From Bin5 sp965242905 (GTDB lineage Bacteria > Chloroflexota > Anaerolineae > Caldilineales > Caldilineaceae), in the NCBI GenBank assembly GCA_965242905.1, contig CBDETM010000002.1:4216001-4280000 (forward strand): a stretch of 64,000 bases of DNA, written 5' to 3'. A program made the translations under genes and the position numbers. Under the pieces are notes generated by a model, which was given only the letters and a program-made list of their open reading frames with translations, was not told where the DNA came from and did no database searches. Shown piece by piece: positions 17,283 to 26,467 of this stretch; position 1 is the stretch's first letter; every line of letters starts with the position of its first letter.

Positions 17283-18455
17283 TTACGGGTCCTTCGCCAG
17301 AAATGCCAGCGCCTCGTTGACGCCGCCGCTGAGATGGGGCACATCGCAGGCCGCCAGCCCCATCTCTACACCGCAGAGTGTGCCGGCCAATGTCAGCTCA
17401 TTCAGATCACCCAGATGGCCGATGCGAAAGGCCTTTCCTTTCAGCTGTCCAAGGCCGGTGCCGAGAGACATATCGAACCGTTCGAGGATCACCTGGCGAA
17501 GCAGGTCGGCGTTGAAGCCTGCCGGCATTGACACCGCTGTGAGGGCGTTCGAATAGGCTTTGGGGTCCCGGCAGTAGATATCCAGCCCCCAGCCGCGCAC
17601 GGCCCGCCGCGTCGCTTCCGCCAGACGGGCGTGCCGTGCGAAAACGTTCGCCAGCCCTTCTTCAAGCAGCATCGACAAGGCCTCATCGAGGGCGAACAGT
17701 AGATTGGTGGCCGGGGTATACGGGTAAAAACCGTCGCGGTTGAACTCCAGGATTCGGCCCCAGTCCCAGTAGGAGCGGGGCTGCCCTGCAGAATGTGATG
17801 CCTCCAACGCCTTCTGGCTGGGCGCATTGAAGCCGAGACCGGGCGGTATCATCAGCCCTTTCTGGGAACCCGCGATGGTGACGTCCACGCCCCATTCATC
17901 ATGCTTATAGTCGATTGCACCCAACGAAGAGATTACGTCCACCATTAGAAGCGCGTCGTGACCGGTACGGTCCAGCGCGGCGCGTGCGCCCGCGACGTCG
18001 TTGACCACGCCGGTGGACGTCTCGTTGTGGACAAGTGCCAGCGCGCGGATTTCGCGCCCGCCGTCTTCCGCGAGACGGTTCTCAAGCGCCGCCAGATCGA
18101 TAGGGCAGCGCCAGTCTCCCTGCAGCTCCTCTACGGTCATTCCCACCCCAGCCGCCACGTTCTGCCAGGTGGAGGAAAACTGACCGTTGGATCCGAACAG
18201 GACCCTGTCGCCGGGAGAAAGCGTATTCGCCAGTGCAGCCTCCCACGCTCCGCTGCCGGATGAGGGATAGATGACCACCGGTCCATCCGTCTGGAACACC
18301 TCTTTCAGCCGTTCCAGGATGCTGAGAGTCATCTTGGCGCAATCAGGCCCGCGATGGTCTATCGAAGGGCGGGATAGCGCACGCTTGACTCGCTCGGGCA
18401 GATTGGTCGGGCCTGGTATCTGCAGAAAGTGGCGGCCCGGGCCGGAATCGGACAT
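17283..18455 (-). CDS. Alanine/serine-glyoxylate aminotransferase family (class V PLP enzyme)
   Basis: A 390-residue class V aminotransferase. The start FLQIPGPTNLPERVKRAL is the AGT/SGAT signature. SSGSGAWEAALANTLSPGD binds the PLP phosphate, VDVISSLGAIDY contains the PLP-stacking Asp region, and the Schiff-base lysine is in AGSQKGLM near residue 197. It likely converts glyoxylate to glycine using serine or alanine. It lies 18 nt upstream of the FAD/Fe-S dehydrogenase and 26 nt downstream of the SelA-like gene, consistent with one transcript in which a dehydrogenase product such as glyoxylate is transaminated. Confidence 0.9.
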   Translation of the reverse strand: MSDSGPGRHFLQIPGPTNLPERVKRALSRPSIDHRGPDCAKMTLSILERLKEVFQTDGPVVIYPSSGSGAWEAALANTLSPGDRVLFGSNGQFSSTWQNVAAGVGMTVEELQGDWRCPIDLAALENRLAEDGGREIRALALVHNETSTGVVNDVAGARAALDRTGHDALLMVDVISSLGAIDYKHDEWGVDVTIAGSQKGLMIPPGLGFNAPSQKALEASHSAGQPRSYWDWGRILEFNRDGFYPYTPATNLLFALDEALSMLLEEGLANVFARHARLAEATRRAVRGWGLDIYCRDPKAYSNALTAVSMPAGFNADLLRQVILERFDMSLGTGLGQLKGKAFRIGHLGDLNELTLAGTLCGVEMGLAACDVPHLSGGVNEALAFLAKDP

Positions 18456-18481
18456 GGTCGATTTCCTGGAAATAAATGGCC

Positions 18482-19609
18482 TCAGGACAGCTCTTCCTGA
18501 AGGCGGCGCATCACGATTTCGGTCTCTCCCTCTTGCAGGGTATGGACCGCCAAATGGAGGCTGCCGGAATCCGATCGACAGAAAATCGACGGCGAGCCGT
18601 CCTGAAGCGCTTGCGAGACCTCTTCAGCGGTTCGCCCCTTTGCTTCCTCGTCCCAACTGACGTCGAGCCGCATCCACGGGCCCTCACCGTCCGCCTGCCA
18701 CATGTTTTCCGCACTCACATCCGGGATTCCGGCCAGACCGGCAGAAATCTGCGCGATGCGCTCAGACTGGACCTGTAACCGCTGCTCGTGGTCGGACTCC
18801 AACCAGTGACGAAGAGCGATCGTGGTACCGATCACCTCCTGCCGGTCCACCTTGTAGCCGCGACCGATGCTGTTGTTGCCCGTCTCGAAGCCCGTAAACC
18901 CGTTGAGCCGCGCCTTGCTGACATACTCCCCATCCCCGCACAGAATACCGGTCGAATTGCCGGAACCGAGATACTTGCCGCCGAAGCAGACCAGGTCGGC
19001 CCCGCTTGTCGCCACCCGCCGCATCCGCTCCAACGGGTAAATCTCCGCCGCCGCGTCTACCAGAACAGGGATGCCCGCCGCATGCGCAATATCAATCGCA
19101 TCCGGCAGTGATACCGTATTCGGGAAGCGTTCCCCCGCCGCGAAATATAGTATCCCCGCCGTCTGCGGCCCTATCGCGTCCCGCAACTGCTCCGCTGTGC
19201 AGCTGTCGTCGTCGCCCACCTCCACCAGCTTGCCCCCCGGAACCGTGACGCTGCGATCATAGCGGTAACGGGTCGGCTTCTGAATGAGAAACTCGTCTTT
19301 CATCCCTGTCGTATCGGGCAGCTGCTGGATGCGCTCCGCATCGCTGCCGGCCAGGATCGCCGCCGCACCCTGCACCAGTGCCGCATAGCACCCCGACGTA
19401 ACCAATCCGCCTCCCGTTCCCAGCATGTCGGCGATCGCCTTGCCCGCGCCGTCAAACACGTCGTCCATCAACGTGTAGGCTGTGTTGGCGGACTCCATCG
19501 CCTCACGCACCTCAGGCGACAGCACCGAGCCCCCCAGGATCGTCATGTGGCCGCCGGCATTGATGATTGGCCGGATTCCCAGGCTCTCATAGATGTCAGG
19601 ACTGGACAT
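18482..19609 (-). CDS. SelA-like fold-type I PLP enzyme
   Basis: A 375-residue PLP-dependent protein resembling selenocysteine synthase (SelA) and the DgaE/D-glucosaminate-6-phosphate ammonia-lyase group. Visible: YESLGIRPIINAGGHMTILG at the N-terminus, VTSGCYAALVQGAAAILAG (phosphate site), PVLVDAAAEIYPLERM (Asp contacting PLP) and the lysine in CFGGKYLGSGNSTGI near 210. It is unlikely to be a true SelA because it lacks the length and there is no selenocysteine context. A beta-elimination or ammonia-lyase reaction on an amino sugar acid or amino acid is the best inference, given the enolase-superfamily dehydratase 18 nt upstream. Confidence 0.85.
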   Translation of the reverse strand: MSSPDIYESLGIRPIINAGGHMTILGGSVLSPEVREAMESANTAYTLMDDVFDGAGKAIADMLGTGGGLVTSGCYAALVQGAAAILAGSDAERIQQLPDTTGMKDEFLIQKPTRYRYDRSVTVPGGKLVEVGDDDSCTAEQLRDAIGPQTAGILYFAAGERFPNTVSLPDAIDIAHAAGIPVLVDAAAEIYPLERMRRVATSGADLVCFGGKYLGSGNSTGILCGDGEYVSKARLNGFTGFETGNNSIGRGYKVDRQEVIGTTIALRHWLESDHEQRLQVQSERIAQISAGLAGIPDVSAENMWQADGEGPWMRLDVSWDEEAKGRTAEEVSQALQDGSPSIFCRSDSGSLHLAVHTLQEGETEIVMRRLQEELS

Positions 19610-19627
19610 TGTTCAGCGCTCCTTAAT

Positions 19628-20818
19628 TCAGTTGAAGAAATCCTTGTCTTCCGGCGCCAGATGCTTGCTGGCAGCGGTCTTGTTTACCGTGACGCCCAGG
19701 CCGGGCCGGTCCCACACCGTGATATAGCTGTTCTCAACGATCGGGTCCGGCAGCCCGTCAACAATATCATACCACCATTCCTGTCGCGCCACCGGATACT
19801 CGAACGCAATATAGTTACGCGGCAGCGTCGCCGCCACCTGCACCAGCGCAGCCAGCCCGATCAGCCCGTCCCCCGTCCCGTGGGGCGCCATCAGGATTCC
19901 GTGCAGATCTGCGTATTCCGTCACCCACTTCAGCTCCGCGATTCCGCCAATGTCGGCCGGGTCCGGCCCCACGATATTTACAGCCTGCATTTCAAATAGC
20001 GGCTTGAAGTGCTGGCGCAGGTAAATCTGCTCGCCCGTGTGAATCGGCGTCGACGTGCTCCGGGTCAGCTCGCGGTAGAGTTCGGCCAGCACATAAGGCG
20101 TGTAGTCGCCGGTTATCGTATCTTCCAGCCACATAATGTGCATCCCCTCCACCGCCTTGGCCAGCCGGATTATGTCTGGCACGGTCCAACCGGGCCCGCA
20201 GTCCAGCGCCAGCCCCACCCTGTCGCCCAGCACCTCCTTCATTGCCTCAATGCACGCCACAACATGGTTGAATCCCCTCTCCGTCAGCAGCCCGCGCTCA
20301 GTCTGATGGCTTACCCCCAGGCGCTCCCCGTAGGAGAACCCTTCCAATTCGTCCGGCATACGGCTGTGGTACCCTATCCCCTGTTTGATGATGGCAAAGC
20401 CTTCCGGCGACTCCGCCATGCGCGCCATGTTCTCGGCATAGTGCTCTGGCTCCTGCCCGGCCAAGGGGAAGCGGCGTGCACCATTATAAACGAGCACCTT
20501 GTCCCGCACCTTCCCGCCAAGCAGCTTGTATACCGGCAGATTCGCGGCCTTCCCTGCGATATCCCACAGCGCCATCTCAATCGCGCTGACCGCGCTGCCC
20601 CACGGCTTGAAACTCCCCAGCCGCCGAATCCGCAGCATCACCCGCTCCACGTCCGTCGGGTCCTGCCCCAAAATGTAGTCGCGATAAAAGAGCACGTGCG
20701 GCTTCAGATAGGGCTTAAAATGCTCCGCCTGCCCGTACCCCTCAATGCCGGCATCGGTCGTAATCCGAACGACCGGACTCCCGCCCAGAATCGCGCACTT
20801 GAGATCGGTGATTCGCAT
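19628..20818 (-). CDS. Mandelate racemase/muconate lactonizing enzyme family (enolase superfamily)
   Basis: A 396-residue protein from the ATG at 20818; a much longer open frame reaching 21136 only runs through a dispersed repeat and was not used. Domain order is normal: the N-terminal capping domain (MRITDLKCAILGGSPVVRI, WGSAVSAIEMALWDIAGKA, LPVYKLLGGKVRDKV), then the barrel with IIKQGIGYH (base region), LALDCGPGWTV, MWLEDT, HTGEQIYLR (metal ligands Asp/Glu/Glu) and MAPHGTGDG. Such enzymes dehydrate acid sugars such as galactonate or mannonate; the substrate is not determinable here. It is the first gene of the four-gene minus-strand operon. Confidence 0.9.
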   Translation of the reverse strand: MRITDLKCAILGGSPVVRITTDAGIEGYGQAEHFKPYLKPHVLFYRDYILGQDPTDVERVMLRIRRLGSFKPWGSAVSAIEMALWDIAGKAANLPVYKLLGGKVRDKVLVYNGARRFPLAGQEPEHYAENMARMAESPEGFAIIKQGIGYHSRMPDELEGFSYGERLGVSHQTERGLLTERGFNHVVACIEAMKEVLGDRVGLALDCGPGWTVPDIIRLAKAVEGMHIMWLEDTITGDYTPYVLAELYRELTRSTSTPIHTGEQIYLRQHFKPLFEMQAVNIVGPDPADIGGIAELKWVTEYADLHGILMAPHGTGDGLIGLAALVQVAATLPRNYIAFEYPVARQEWWYDIVDGLPDPIVENSYITVWDRPGLGVTVNKTAASKHLAPEDKDFFN

Positions 20819-21768
20819 AAGAAATACCCCGCAAACGAGAAAATTGCTCCGAGGCTGAACGAACGCCCTCCAGCCGGCCCTCAAACCTGCCGCGCCGCCG
20901 GCAACTAAGTTTTGGCTAGCGCGCACACACTGTAAGATTGTACTGCGTTTCATCAATGAATGCCAGCATCCCAACTGCAAAAACGCACACCAAAAGGGAG
21001 GACTCCCAGCCTCTGACCACTGACTACTGACTACTAACTGCTGACTGCTGCAGTTCTGGGCGGTCGGGCCTATTCGGCCCTCCCTTGTGCGGGGGCTCCG
21101 CCCCCGCAACGCCCCCTCTCCTACAACATGCCTCATTGACCTGGTGCCAATATTCGTAACAGGTGCCTAATTGAAGGTGTCCAGCCAGACCCCGTCCTCC
21201 AGTCCCATCAGATCCCCCTAGGTGCCGGCCTCGTGCCCGCCCTCACCCACCCCACAAATCATCTTCGCCTTCACCCCACCAGTCAGTTTTCCCATTTGCC
21301 AATAGAACAAATGATCTGCTATGATACTGGAGAACGTCTGGGACGCTGTCAAACCGCCGCAGATCGAATAACCCAAACATGCTTCCCTGTATCAGCCTCC
21401 CATTCTGTTCACCGTCCGGCGGGTCCGGGCACGATTCCCGGCGAGTGCGCTGTATTCCCTCGAATGGCGCACAGATTGCCTCGAATTCGCTGCCTGGATC
21501 CCCCCTTTCGCAGTGCGGCCCCTTCCGACCGGCGGGTCCGGCAAACACCAACTCCGACCATCCTTTCCCCCAAAAGCCGCCAGTTCTTCACTCAAGCCCG
21601 TTCTGGTACAATAGGCCATGTTCTGCCCGGCGCGATAGGCGCAGTTACCAAGACTATTTCGGCCAATTCACCCACCCACCTCCACAGTTCTGCCGTTGCA
21701 ACCCTGTTTTCGCCCCCAAACCTGTTCGCAACACACACGCCGTCTCAAACCACAAAAGGAATCCCACA
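20819..21768. other. Intergenic region with dispersed repeat copy A
   Basis: 950 nt between the divergent dehydratase and FAH-family genes. It contains a short degenerate CTGACTA-type tandem run (about 21013-21053), repeat copy A (21058-21206), and 560 nt without recognisable genes. A TACAAT hexamer at 21607-21612 could be a -10 box for the downstream gene, but the -35 is unconvincing. Open frames here (for example 21233-21811) have no family resemblance and are rejected. Confidence 0.5.
21058..21206. repeat. Dispersed double-hairpin repeat, copy A (variant 1)
   Basis: It begins GGGCGGTCGGGCC. Hairpin 1 is GGGCC-TATTC-GGCCC and hairpin 2 is GCGGGGGC-TCC-GCCCCCGC. The 3' part (ACAACATGCCTCATTGACC ... 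AGGTGCCTAATTGAA ... CCAGACC) matches copy B at 30340-30487 but not copies C and D. Confidence 0.85.
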
Positions 21769-22614
21769 ATGCAACTTCTGCTCTTCGATGACTACAAGCT
21801 GGGCGTATTGAACGGTGACCAGGTCCTCGACGTCTCGTCCGCCGTCGCCGACTGCGGCCATCACTCCCCGCAGGAAATGATGGAAATGCTCATCTGCGAC
21901 TGGGAAAACGTCGAGCCCCGACTCCGCGACGCCGCCGACTCCGCCACCGGCCTCTCCCTCGATGACGTCACCTGCCGTCCGCCCATCCCCAGGCCCGGCC
22001 AGCTCGTCTGCCTCGCCGGCAACTACCTCGAGCCTGCCAAGCCCGAACGCGGCCTCTTCAACGCCTTCCTCAAGTCACCCAACGCCGCCCTCGGCCACGG
22101 CGGCACCGTCGTCCTCCCCGGCGCCGAAGCCAGCGTATTCCATTTCGAACCGGAGCTGGCCATCGTCATCGGCAAACCGGCCAGCTATCTCGCCGCCGAG
22201 GACGCCATGGATCACGTATTCGGGTACACGCAGTTCATCGACGTCTCCGCCAGGGGCCTGCCCGGCGGCTTCTTCCTCGGAAAATCCTGGCATACCTTTG
22301 CCCCCTTGGGACCGGTTATCGTCACCCGCGACGAGATTGCCAACGCCAACGATCTCAACGTCCGTCTCTGGGTCAATGACGAAAAAAAGCACGACATCAC
22401 CACCGCCGACATGGACCGCCACATCCCTGAACTGCTCGCCGAGGTTACCAACGTATTACCCTTGCGGCCCGGCGACGTGGTCGCCACAGGCACACACCAT
22501 TTCGGCTTGGAACCCGTCCAGGACGGCGACACCATTAAGCTGCAGATCGAGCAACTGGGACCCGCACTCGTCGTGAACTGCTCCGATCCCTCCGGCCGCA
22601 GTTGGGACAGATAG
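21769..22614 (+). CDS. Fumarylacetoacetate hydrolase family protein
   Basis: 281 residues from the ATG at 21769, which has AAAAGGA 9 nt upstream. The FAH-fold region shows VCLAGNYLEPAKPE, the metal-site segment FHFEPELAIVIGKP, GYTQFIDVSARGLPGG, GKSWHTFAPLGPVIV, LRPGDVVATGTHHFG and IEQLGPALVVNC. Family members hydrolyse C-C bonds or decarboxylate or hydrate oxo-acids. Variations from the common pattern (GKSWHTF in place of GKSFDTF, GTHHFG in place of GTPAGVG) mean the substrate cannot be guessed. Its position before a sugar/peptide uptake region suggests a role in sugar-acid or aromatic catabolism. Confidence 0.88.
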   Translation: MQLLLFDDYKLGVLNGDQVLDVSSAVADCGHHSPQEMMEMLICDWENVEPRLRDAADSATGLSLDDVTCRPPIPRPGQLVCLAGNYLEPAKPERGLFNAFLKSPNAALGHGGTVVLPGAEASVFHFEPELAIVIGKPASYLAAEDAMDHVFGYTQFIDVSARGLPGGFFLGKSWHTFAPLGPVIVTRDEIANANDLNVRLWVNDEKKHDITTADMDRHIPELLAEVTNVLPLRPGDVVATGTHHFGLEPVQDGDTIKLQIEQLGPALVVNCSDPSGRSWDR

Positions 22615-22690
22615 CATCTGCCATAGGGCGTTTTTTGACGGTTGTAACGCGCGCCGGCTTATGATAGGATCATCGGTGAGGGATTGGGAT

Positions 22691-22803
22691 CCATCCGGTT
22701 GTTGGACGCGCCCTCCGGCGCGGATCTTACAACCTGACGGATGGCAATTTGGCTGCCGTCAATCTCCCAACCTTGGGAGATTGCGGCGGCCAGATCAGCC
22801 GCC
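22691..22803 (+). ncRNA. Candidate structured leader RNA upstream of solute-binding protein gene
   Basis: A run of perfect or near-perfect stems. Outer stem CCATCC (22691-22696) pairs with GGATGG (22739-22744). The next stem is GGTTGT (22697-22702) with ACAACC (22729-22734), and inside it CGCGCC-CTCC-GGCGCG (22707-22722). A second hairpin is CAATCTCCCAA-CC-TTGGGAGATTG (22760-22783) and a third is GGCGGC-CAGATCA-GCCGCC (22785-22803). The region is about 115 nt before a start with a strong AAGGAGG site. This may be a cis-regulatory leader, an attenuator or a non-coding RNA; it matches no riboswitch I recognise. Confidence 0.5.
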
Positions 22804-22916
22804 TTCCACTCCACCGCACACTTTGTTCCAGGGACGCTGGCATTACGCTCGCGAACTTGGCATACTCCCTGAAAAGTAAAATATAGAGTCCTTCACACTG
22901 CTCAAGGAGGAAAGTC

Positions 22917-24917
22917 ATGCAGAGAAGAGCACGCAAGAGGATTTCACGGCGGGAGTTCATGCGCGTCTCCGCGTTTACTGCTGCCGGCGTGGTGGCCGTG
23001 GCCTGCGGCGCAGACGGCGGCCCGCCCGCCGAAGACGATGCGCCCGCCGCTGCCCAGGCTGAGGAAGCCCCGGCCGAATCCGCAGCAGCGCCTTCGAAGT
23101 ACAACGAGGCGCCCATGCTGGCCGAGATGGTGGCGAACGGCCAGCTCCCGCCCGTCGATGAACGGCTGCCGCTCGAACCGCTCGTCATCACACCCGAAGA
23201 AGAAATCGGTGACTACGGCGGCATATGGAACCGCCTGGCTACATCGGCCAGCGACAACCAGCTCGGCGGCAAGGTCGGCGGTGAGCATCTCGTCCGTTAT
23301 AACAAGGACGGCACTCAGATCAACCCCAACGTCTTCGAGAGTTGGGAAGTGTCCGACGACGGCGCGACCTTCACCTTCCACCTGCGCCCGGGAATGAAAT
23401 GGTCTGACGGCGAGCCCTACACCGCCAATGACCTCCTCTTCTACTATGAGGACGTGCTCCTCAATGAGGATCTGACCCCCTCCTTCCCCAACTGGCTCAT
23501 CGTCGGCGGCGAGCCGGTGGTAATCTCAAAACTGGATGACTATACGCTTGAATTCAAGTTTGCCTCTCCATACGCACTGTTCATCAATGTGCTCGGCTCC
23601 TTGTGGGGGGACGCATTCGCCAGATACTGTTCCCATTACCTCAAACAGTTCCACATCAACTATGCCGACGAGGACGAGCTGGAAGCGATGATGGATGAAG
23701 CCGGCGTCGAGCACTGGTACCAGCTCTTCGGCACCAAGCCGGACACACGCCGCAATCCCGACACCCCCAGCTATCTTCCCTGGAATCTCAGCACGCCCTC
23801 CCACAGCGATCCACTCATCGCCGATCGCAACGCCTTCTACTGGAAGGTCGACCCGGACGGCAACCAGCTTCCCTATATCGACGCCATCCACTGGAGTCTT
23901 GTTGACGGCAAGGACCAGCTCAACCTGCGCGCCATCCAGGGCGAAGTCGACATGCAGCTGCGCCATATCACCTTCGACAACGTGCCCCTCTTCATGGAAA
24001 ATCGCGAGCGGGGCAACTACCGCGTCATGCTGTGGAATAGAGGACAGGTAACCGACACCGTCCTCCATCTCAATCACACCAACAAAGATCCCGTTCTGCG
24101 CGAAATCGTCCAGGACAAGCGCTTCCGCTACGCGCTCTCTTTGGGCATGAATCGCGCCGACATCAACGAGGCCGTCTATCTGGGTCAGACCCAACCCACA
24201 CAGGTTTCCCCCACCAGGAACTCGCCCGTCTACTGGGAGCCTCAGGCCATAAGCATGACTGAGCACGACCCCGATCAGGCCAACGCCTACCTGGATGAAA
24301 TGGGCCTCACCGAGCGCGACGACGAGGGCTACAGGCTGCGCCCTGACGGAGAACGGCTCAGCCTCGTGTTTGAGTATGTGGCCATCTTCGCCGCCTGGGG
24401 AGACATCGCCGAGCTGCTGACCTCCCAATGGAAGGATATCGGGCTGGAGCTGATCAGTACCGAGATCGACCGCAGTCTCTTCGGGCAGCGTCTCAGCGCC
24501 AACGAGCTCGACCTCGGCGTATGGCATAGCAGCGGCGAGTGGAATCCCTTCATCGAACCGCGCTCCTTCGTGCCGATCGTGAACAACTACGCACTGCGGC
24601 AGTACGCCTTCTACTACAACAGCGGCGGCAAAGAGGGATTCGAGCCCACCGGCGACATTCTGAAGGCAATCGAGATCTGGGAAGAGATCAAGACGACCGT
24701 CGACGAAGAGCAACAGCGCGCCCTGTTCCGCCAGATCCTCGAGCTCAACATGGAGAACCTCTGGCAGATCGGTGTCACTACTGCTCCCCCGCAGCCGGTT
24801 GTCGTCAAGAACTACTTCCGTAACGTACCCGAAGACGGCATGTTCGACGACCAGCCGCGCTCGCCTTCTAATACTGCCATGGAACAGTACTTCATCCGCG
24901 CCGGAGAGGACACGTAG
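22917..24917 (+). CDS. ABC transporter solute-binding lipoprotein, family 5 (copy 1)
   Basis: A 666-residue extracytoplasmic binding protein of the peptide/nickel/oligosaccharide family 5. The leader carries a twin-arginine-like SRREFM and the lipobox VAVAC with C30. An Ala/Glu-rich linker and the segment APMLAEMVANGQLPPVDERLP, shared with the other two copies here, follow. Family landmarks: LRPGMKWSDGEPYTANDLLF and RFRYALSLGMNRADINEAVY. It has an AAGGAGG ribosome site. No permease gene follows directly, so it may use the permeases at 38.0-40.2 kb. Family-5 proteins of this branch often bind oligosaccharides, so the name peptide-binding should be avoided. Confidence 0.93.
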   Translation: MQRRARKRISRREFMRVSAFTAAGVVAVACGADGGPPAEDDAPAAAQAEEAPAESAAAPSKYNEAPMLAEMVANGQLPPVDERLPLEPLVITPEEEIGDYGGIWNRLATSASDNQLGGKVGGEHLVRYNKDGTQINPNVFESWEVSDDGATFTFHLRPGMKWSDGEPYTANDLLFYYEDVLLNEDLTPSFPNWLIVGGEPVVISKLDDYTLEFKFASPYALFINVLGSLWGDAFARYCSHYLKQFHINYADEDELEAMMDEAGVEHWYQLFGTKPDTRRNPDTPSYLPWNLSTPSHSDPLIADRNAFYWKVDPDGNQLPYIDAIHWSLVDGKDQLNLRAIQGEVDMQLRHITFDNVPLFMENRERGNYRVMLWNRGQVTDTVLHLNHTNKDPVLREIVQDKRFRYALSLGMNRADINEAVYLGQTQPTQVSPTRNSPVYWEPQAISMTEHDPDQANAYLDEMGLTERDDEGYRLRPDGERLSLVFEYVAIFAAWGDIAELLTSQWKDIGLELISTEIDRSLFGQRLSANELDLGVWHSSGEWNPFIEPRSFVPIVNNYALRQYAFYYNSGGKEGFEPTGDILKAIEIWEEIKTTVDEEQQRALFRQILELNMENLWQIGVTTAPPQPVVVKNYFRNVPEDGMFDDQPRSPSNTAMEQYFIRAGEDT

Positions 24918-25220
24918 AACGGCAATGCGGCAGTTCGAAATGCCGCCAACCACTTCCTTTTTCTCCGACCTGACGGGCAGAGGTGCGTGAGCAGGGTGGC
25001 AAGCATCAGCGAAAATCTGCGCTAGAATTGGCCGCGGGCCTGCCGGAGACGGCTGCGCCCGCGGCCACGCGTTTGCGCAGCTTCACGCACCTGAACTTCG
25101 AGCCCAAACGCATCCACTGGGCACGGCGCCGCCACTGGTTTCAGAGAAAAAATTATTGACATAACCATGTCACAGCGTTAAGCCCGCATACGGCCAAACC
25201 GTGTGACGCCAGGTGAGATC
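24918..25220. other. Intergenic region with strong hairpin
   Basis: 303 nt between the binding-protein gene and the first propeller gene. It holds the hairpin at 25030-25066 and, before the propeller gene, a TTGACA-like hexamer at about 25155-25160 without a convincing -10 box. No gene is recognised. Confidence 0.45.
25030..25066. terminator. GC-rich 10 bp inverted repeat, possible transcription end
   Basis: GGCCGCGGGC (25030-25039) and GCCCGCGGCC (25057-25066) are perfectly complementary around a 17 nt loop, 113 nt after the binding-protein stop. No U-tract follows, so it is only a candidate factor-dependent terminator or mRNA-stabilising hairpin. Confidence 0.35.
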
Positions 25221-26384
25221 ATGAGCTCATCACAAGAAAACTTCGTCGCCAGACCGATCACCCAAGGCCCAAAGCACCACTTCTTCGGTTACTACGGCAT
25301 CTGCCCCTGGAACGCCACTGGCCAGTACCACCTCTGCCTGCAGTCCGACTTTCACGACCGCCCGCCCGCTGCCGGCGACACCGCCGTGGTCGGTCTCGTC
25401 GACATGCAAACGGGCAAGTTCGAGGGCGTGGCCGAAACGCAGGCCTGGAACCTGCAGCAGGGCTCCATGCTGCACTGGCTGCCGACCGCCCCCGACCGGC
25501 TGATCACCTACAACGCCCGTCAGGACGATCGCTTCGTCGGCGTCGTGCAGGACATTCACAGCGGTCATAAACGCATCCTCCCCTACCCGATCAGCGCCAT
25601 GACCCGCCACGGCCGCCAGGCCCTGGGCCTCAACTACGCCCGCCTTAAATCGCTGCGCCCCGTGGTCGGCTACGCCGGCCTCCCCGATCCCTTCGCCGCT
25701 CAGAACCATCCCTCCGAGGACGGCGTCTACACCATGGACACGGAAACAGGCGCGGCCCGCGTGCTCGTATCCTACGAAGAAGCTCGCGAATTTCTCAGCG
25801 ATTACGAAGACGTGCAAACGCACAAAATCTGGTTCAACCACACCATCATCAACCGCGACGACACACGCGTCGCCTTCGTTGTCCGCTACCGGGACGAGAC
25901 CAGAGAGATCAGGCACACGATCCTGCTCTCCGCCAGCATGGAAGGGGGCGATCTGCGCATAGTGACAGACCTCGGCGCGTCCCACTTTGACTGGCTGACC
26001 AATGAGCTGATCTTCGGATGGGTGACGATGAAGGAAGGGCAAAAATACTACCTGATTAACGACAGGACTTCGGAGTATGAGGAAGTGCGGCCCGATATCC
26101 TGACCAAAAACGGCCACTGCAGCTTTACTCGCGACGGCGCCTGGCTGTTGACCGATGAGTACCCTGACGAGAACAACCTCCAGGCCCTCCTGCTCTGGCA
26201 CATGCTCGAAGAGCGGCTGGTCGTACTCGGCCGTTTCCACTCGCCCCTCCCCTTCCGCGGCGAGATCCGCTGCGACCTCCACCCCCGCTGGAGCCGCGAC
26301 GAGCGCCATGTCAGCTTTGACTCCATACACAGCGGCAGCCGCCAAATTTACGTTGTTGACGTAGGTGATGTCGTCGACCGATGA
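25221..26384 (+). CDS. GPKHHFFGYY beta-propeller protein, paralogue 1
   Basis: 387 residues from the ATG at 25221, chosen over a GTG at 25203 because AGGTGAG lies just before it. There is no signal peptide, so it is probably cytoplasmic. It reads as a TolB/oligogalacturonate-lyase-like beta-propeller: repeated strand units with the conserved blocks ITQGPKHHFFGYYG, AWNLQQGSMLHW, SLRPVVGYAGLPDP, IWFNHTIINRDDTRVAFVV, KNGHCSFTRDG and RCDLHPRWSRDERHVSFDS. Several conserved His residues (HH, NGHC, DLHP) could bind a metal as in PL22 oligogalacturonate lyases, but the lyase assignment is not proven. It is first of three tandem paralogues. Confidence 0.85.
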   Translation: MSSSQENFVARPITQGPKHHFFGYYGICPWNATGQYHLCLQSDFHDRPPAAGDTAVVGLVDMQTGKFEGVAETQAWNLQQGSMLHWLPTAPDRLITYNARQDDRFVGVVQDIHSGHKRILPYPISAMTRHGRQALGLNYARLKSLRPVVGYAGLPDPFAAQNHPSEDGVYTMDTETGAARVLVSYEEAREFLSDYEDVQTHKIWFNHTIINRDDTRVAFVVRYRDETREIRHTILLSASMEGGDLRIVTDLGASHFDWLTNELIFGWVTMKEGQKYYLINDRTSEYEEVRPDILTKNGHCSFTRDGAWLLTDEYPDENNLQALLLWHMLEERLVVLGRFHSPLPFRGEIRCDLHPRWSRDERHVSFDSIHSGSRQIYVVDVGDVVDR

Positions 26385-26467
26385 GGCGATCTCAAATGTC
26401 CTCAAGCTCAAAGTGAGTGGGCGGGAGCTAAGGCCGTCTAACACTTTCCAAAAATGTGGGAGAAAAC

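Noticed and set aside
19628..21136. Longer start for the enolase-superfamily gene (502 residues)
   Set aside because: The extra N-terminus reads through repeat copy A and has no similarity to the family; the normal N-terminus begins at 20818.
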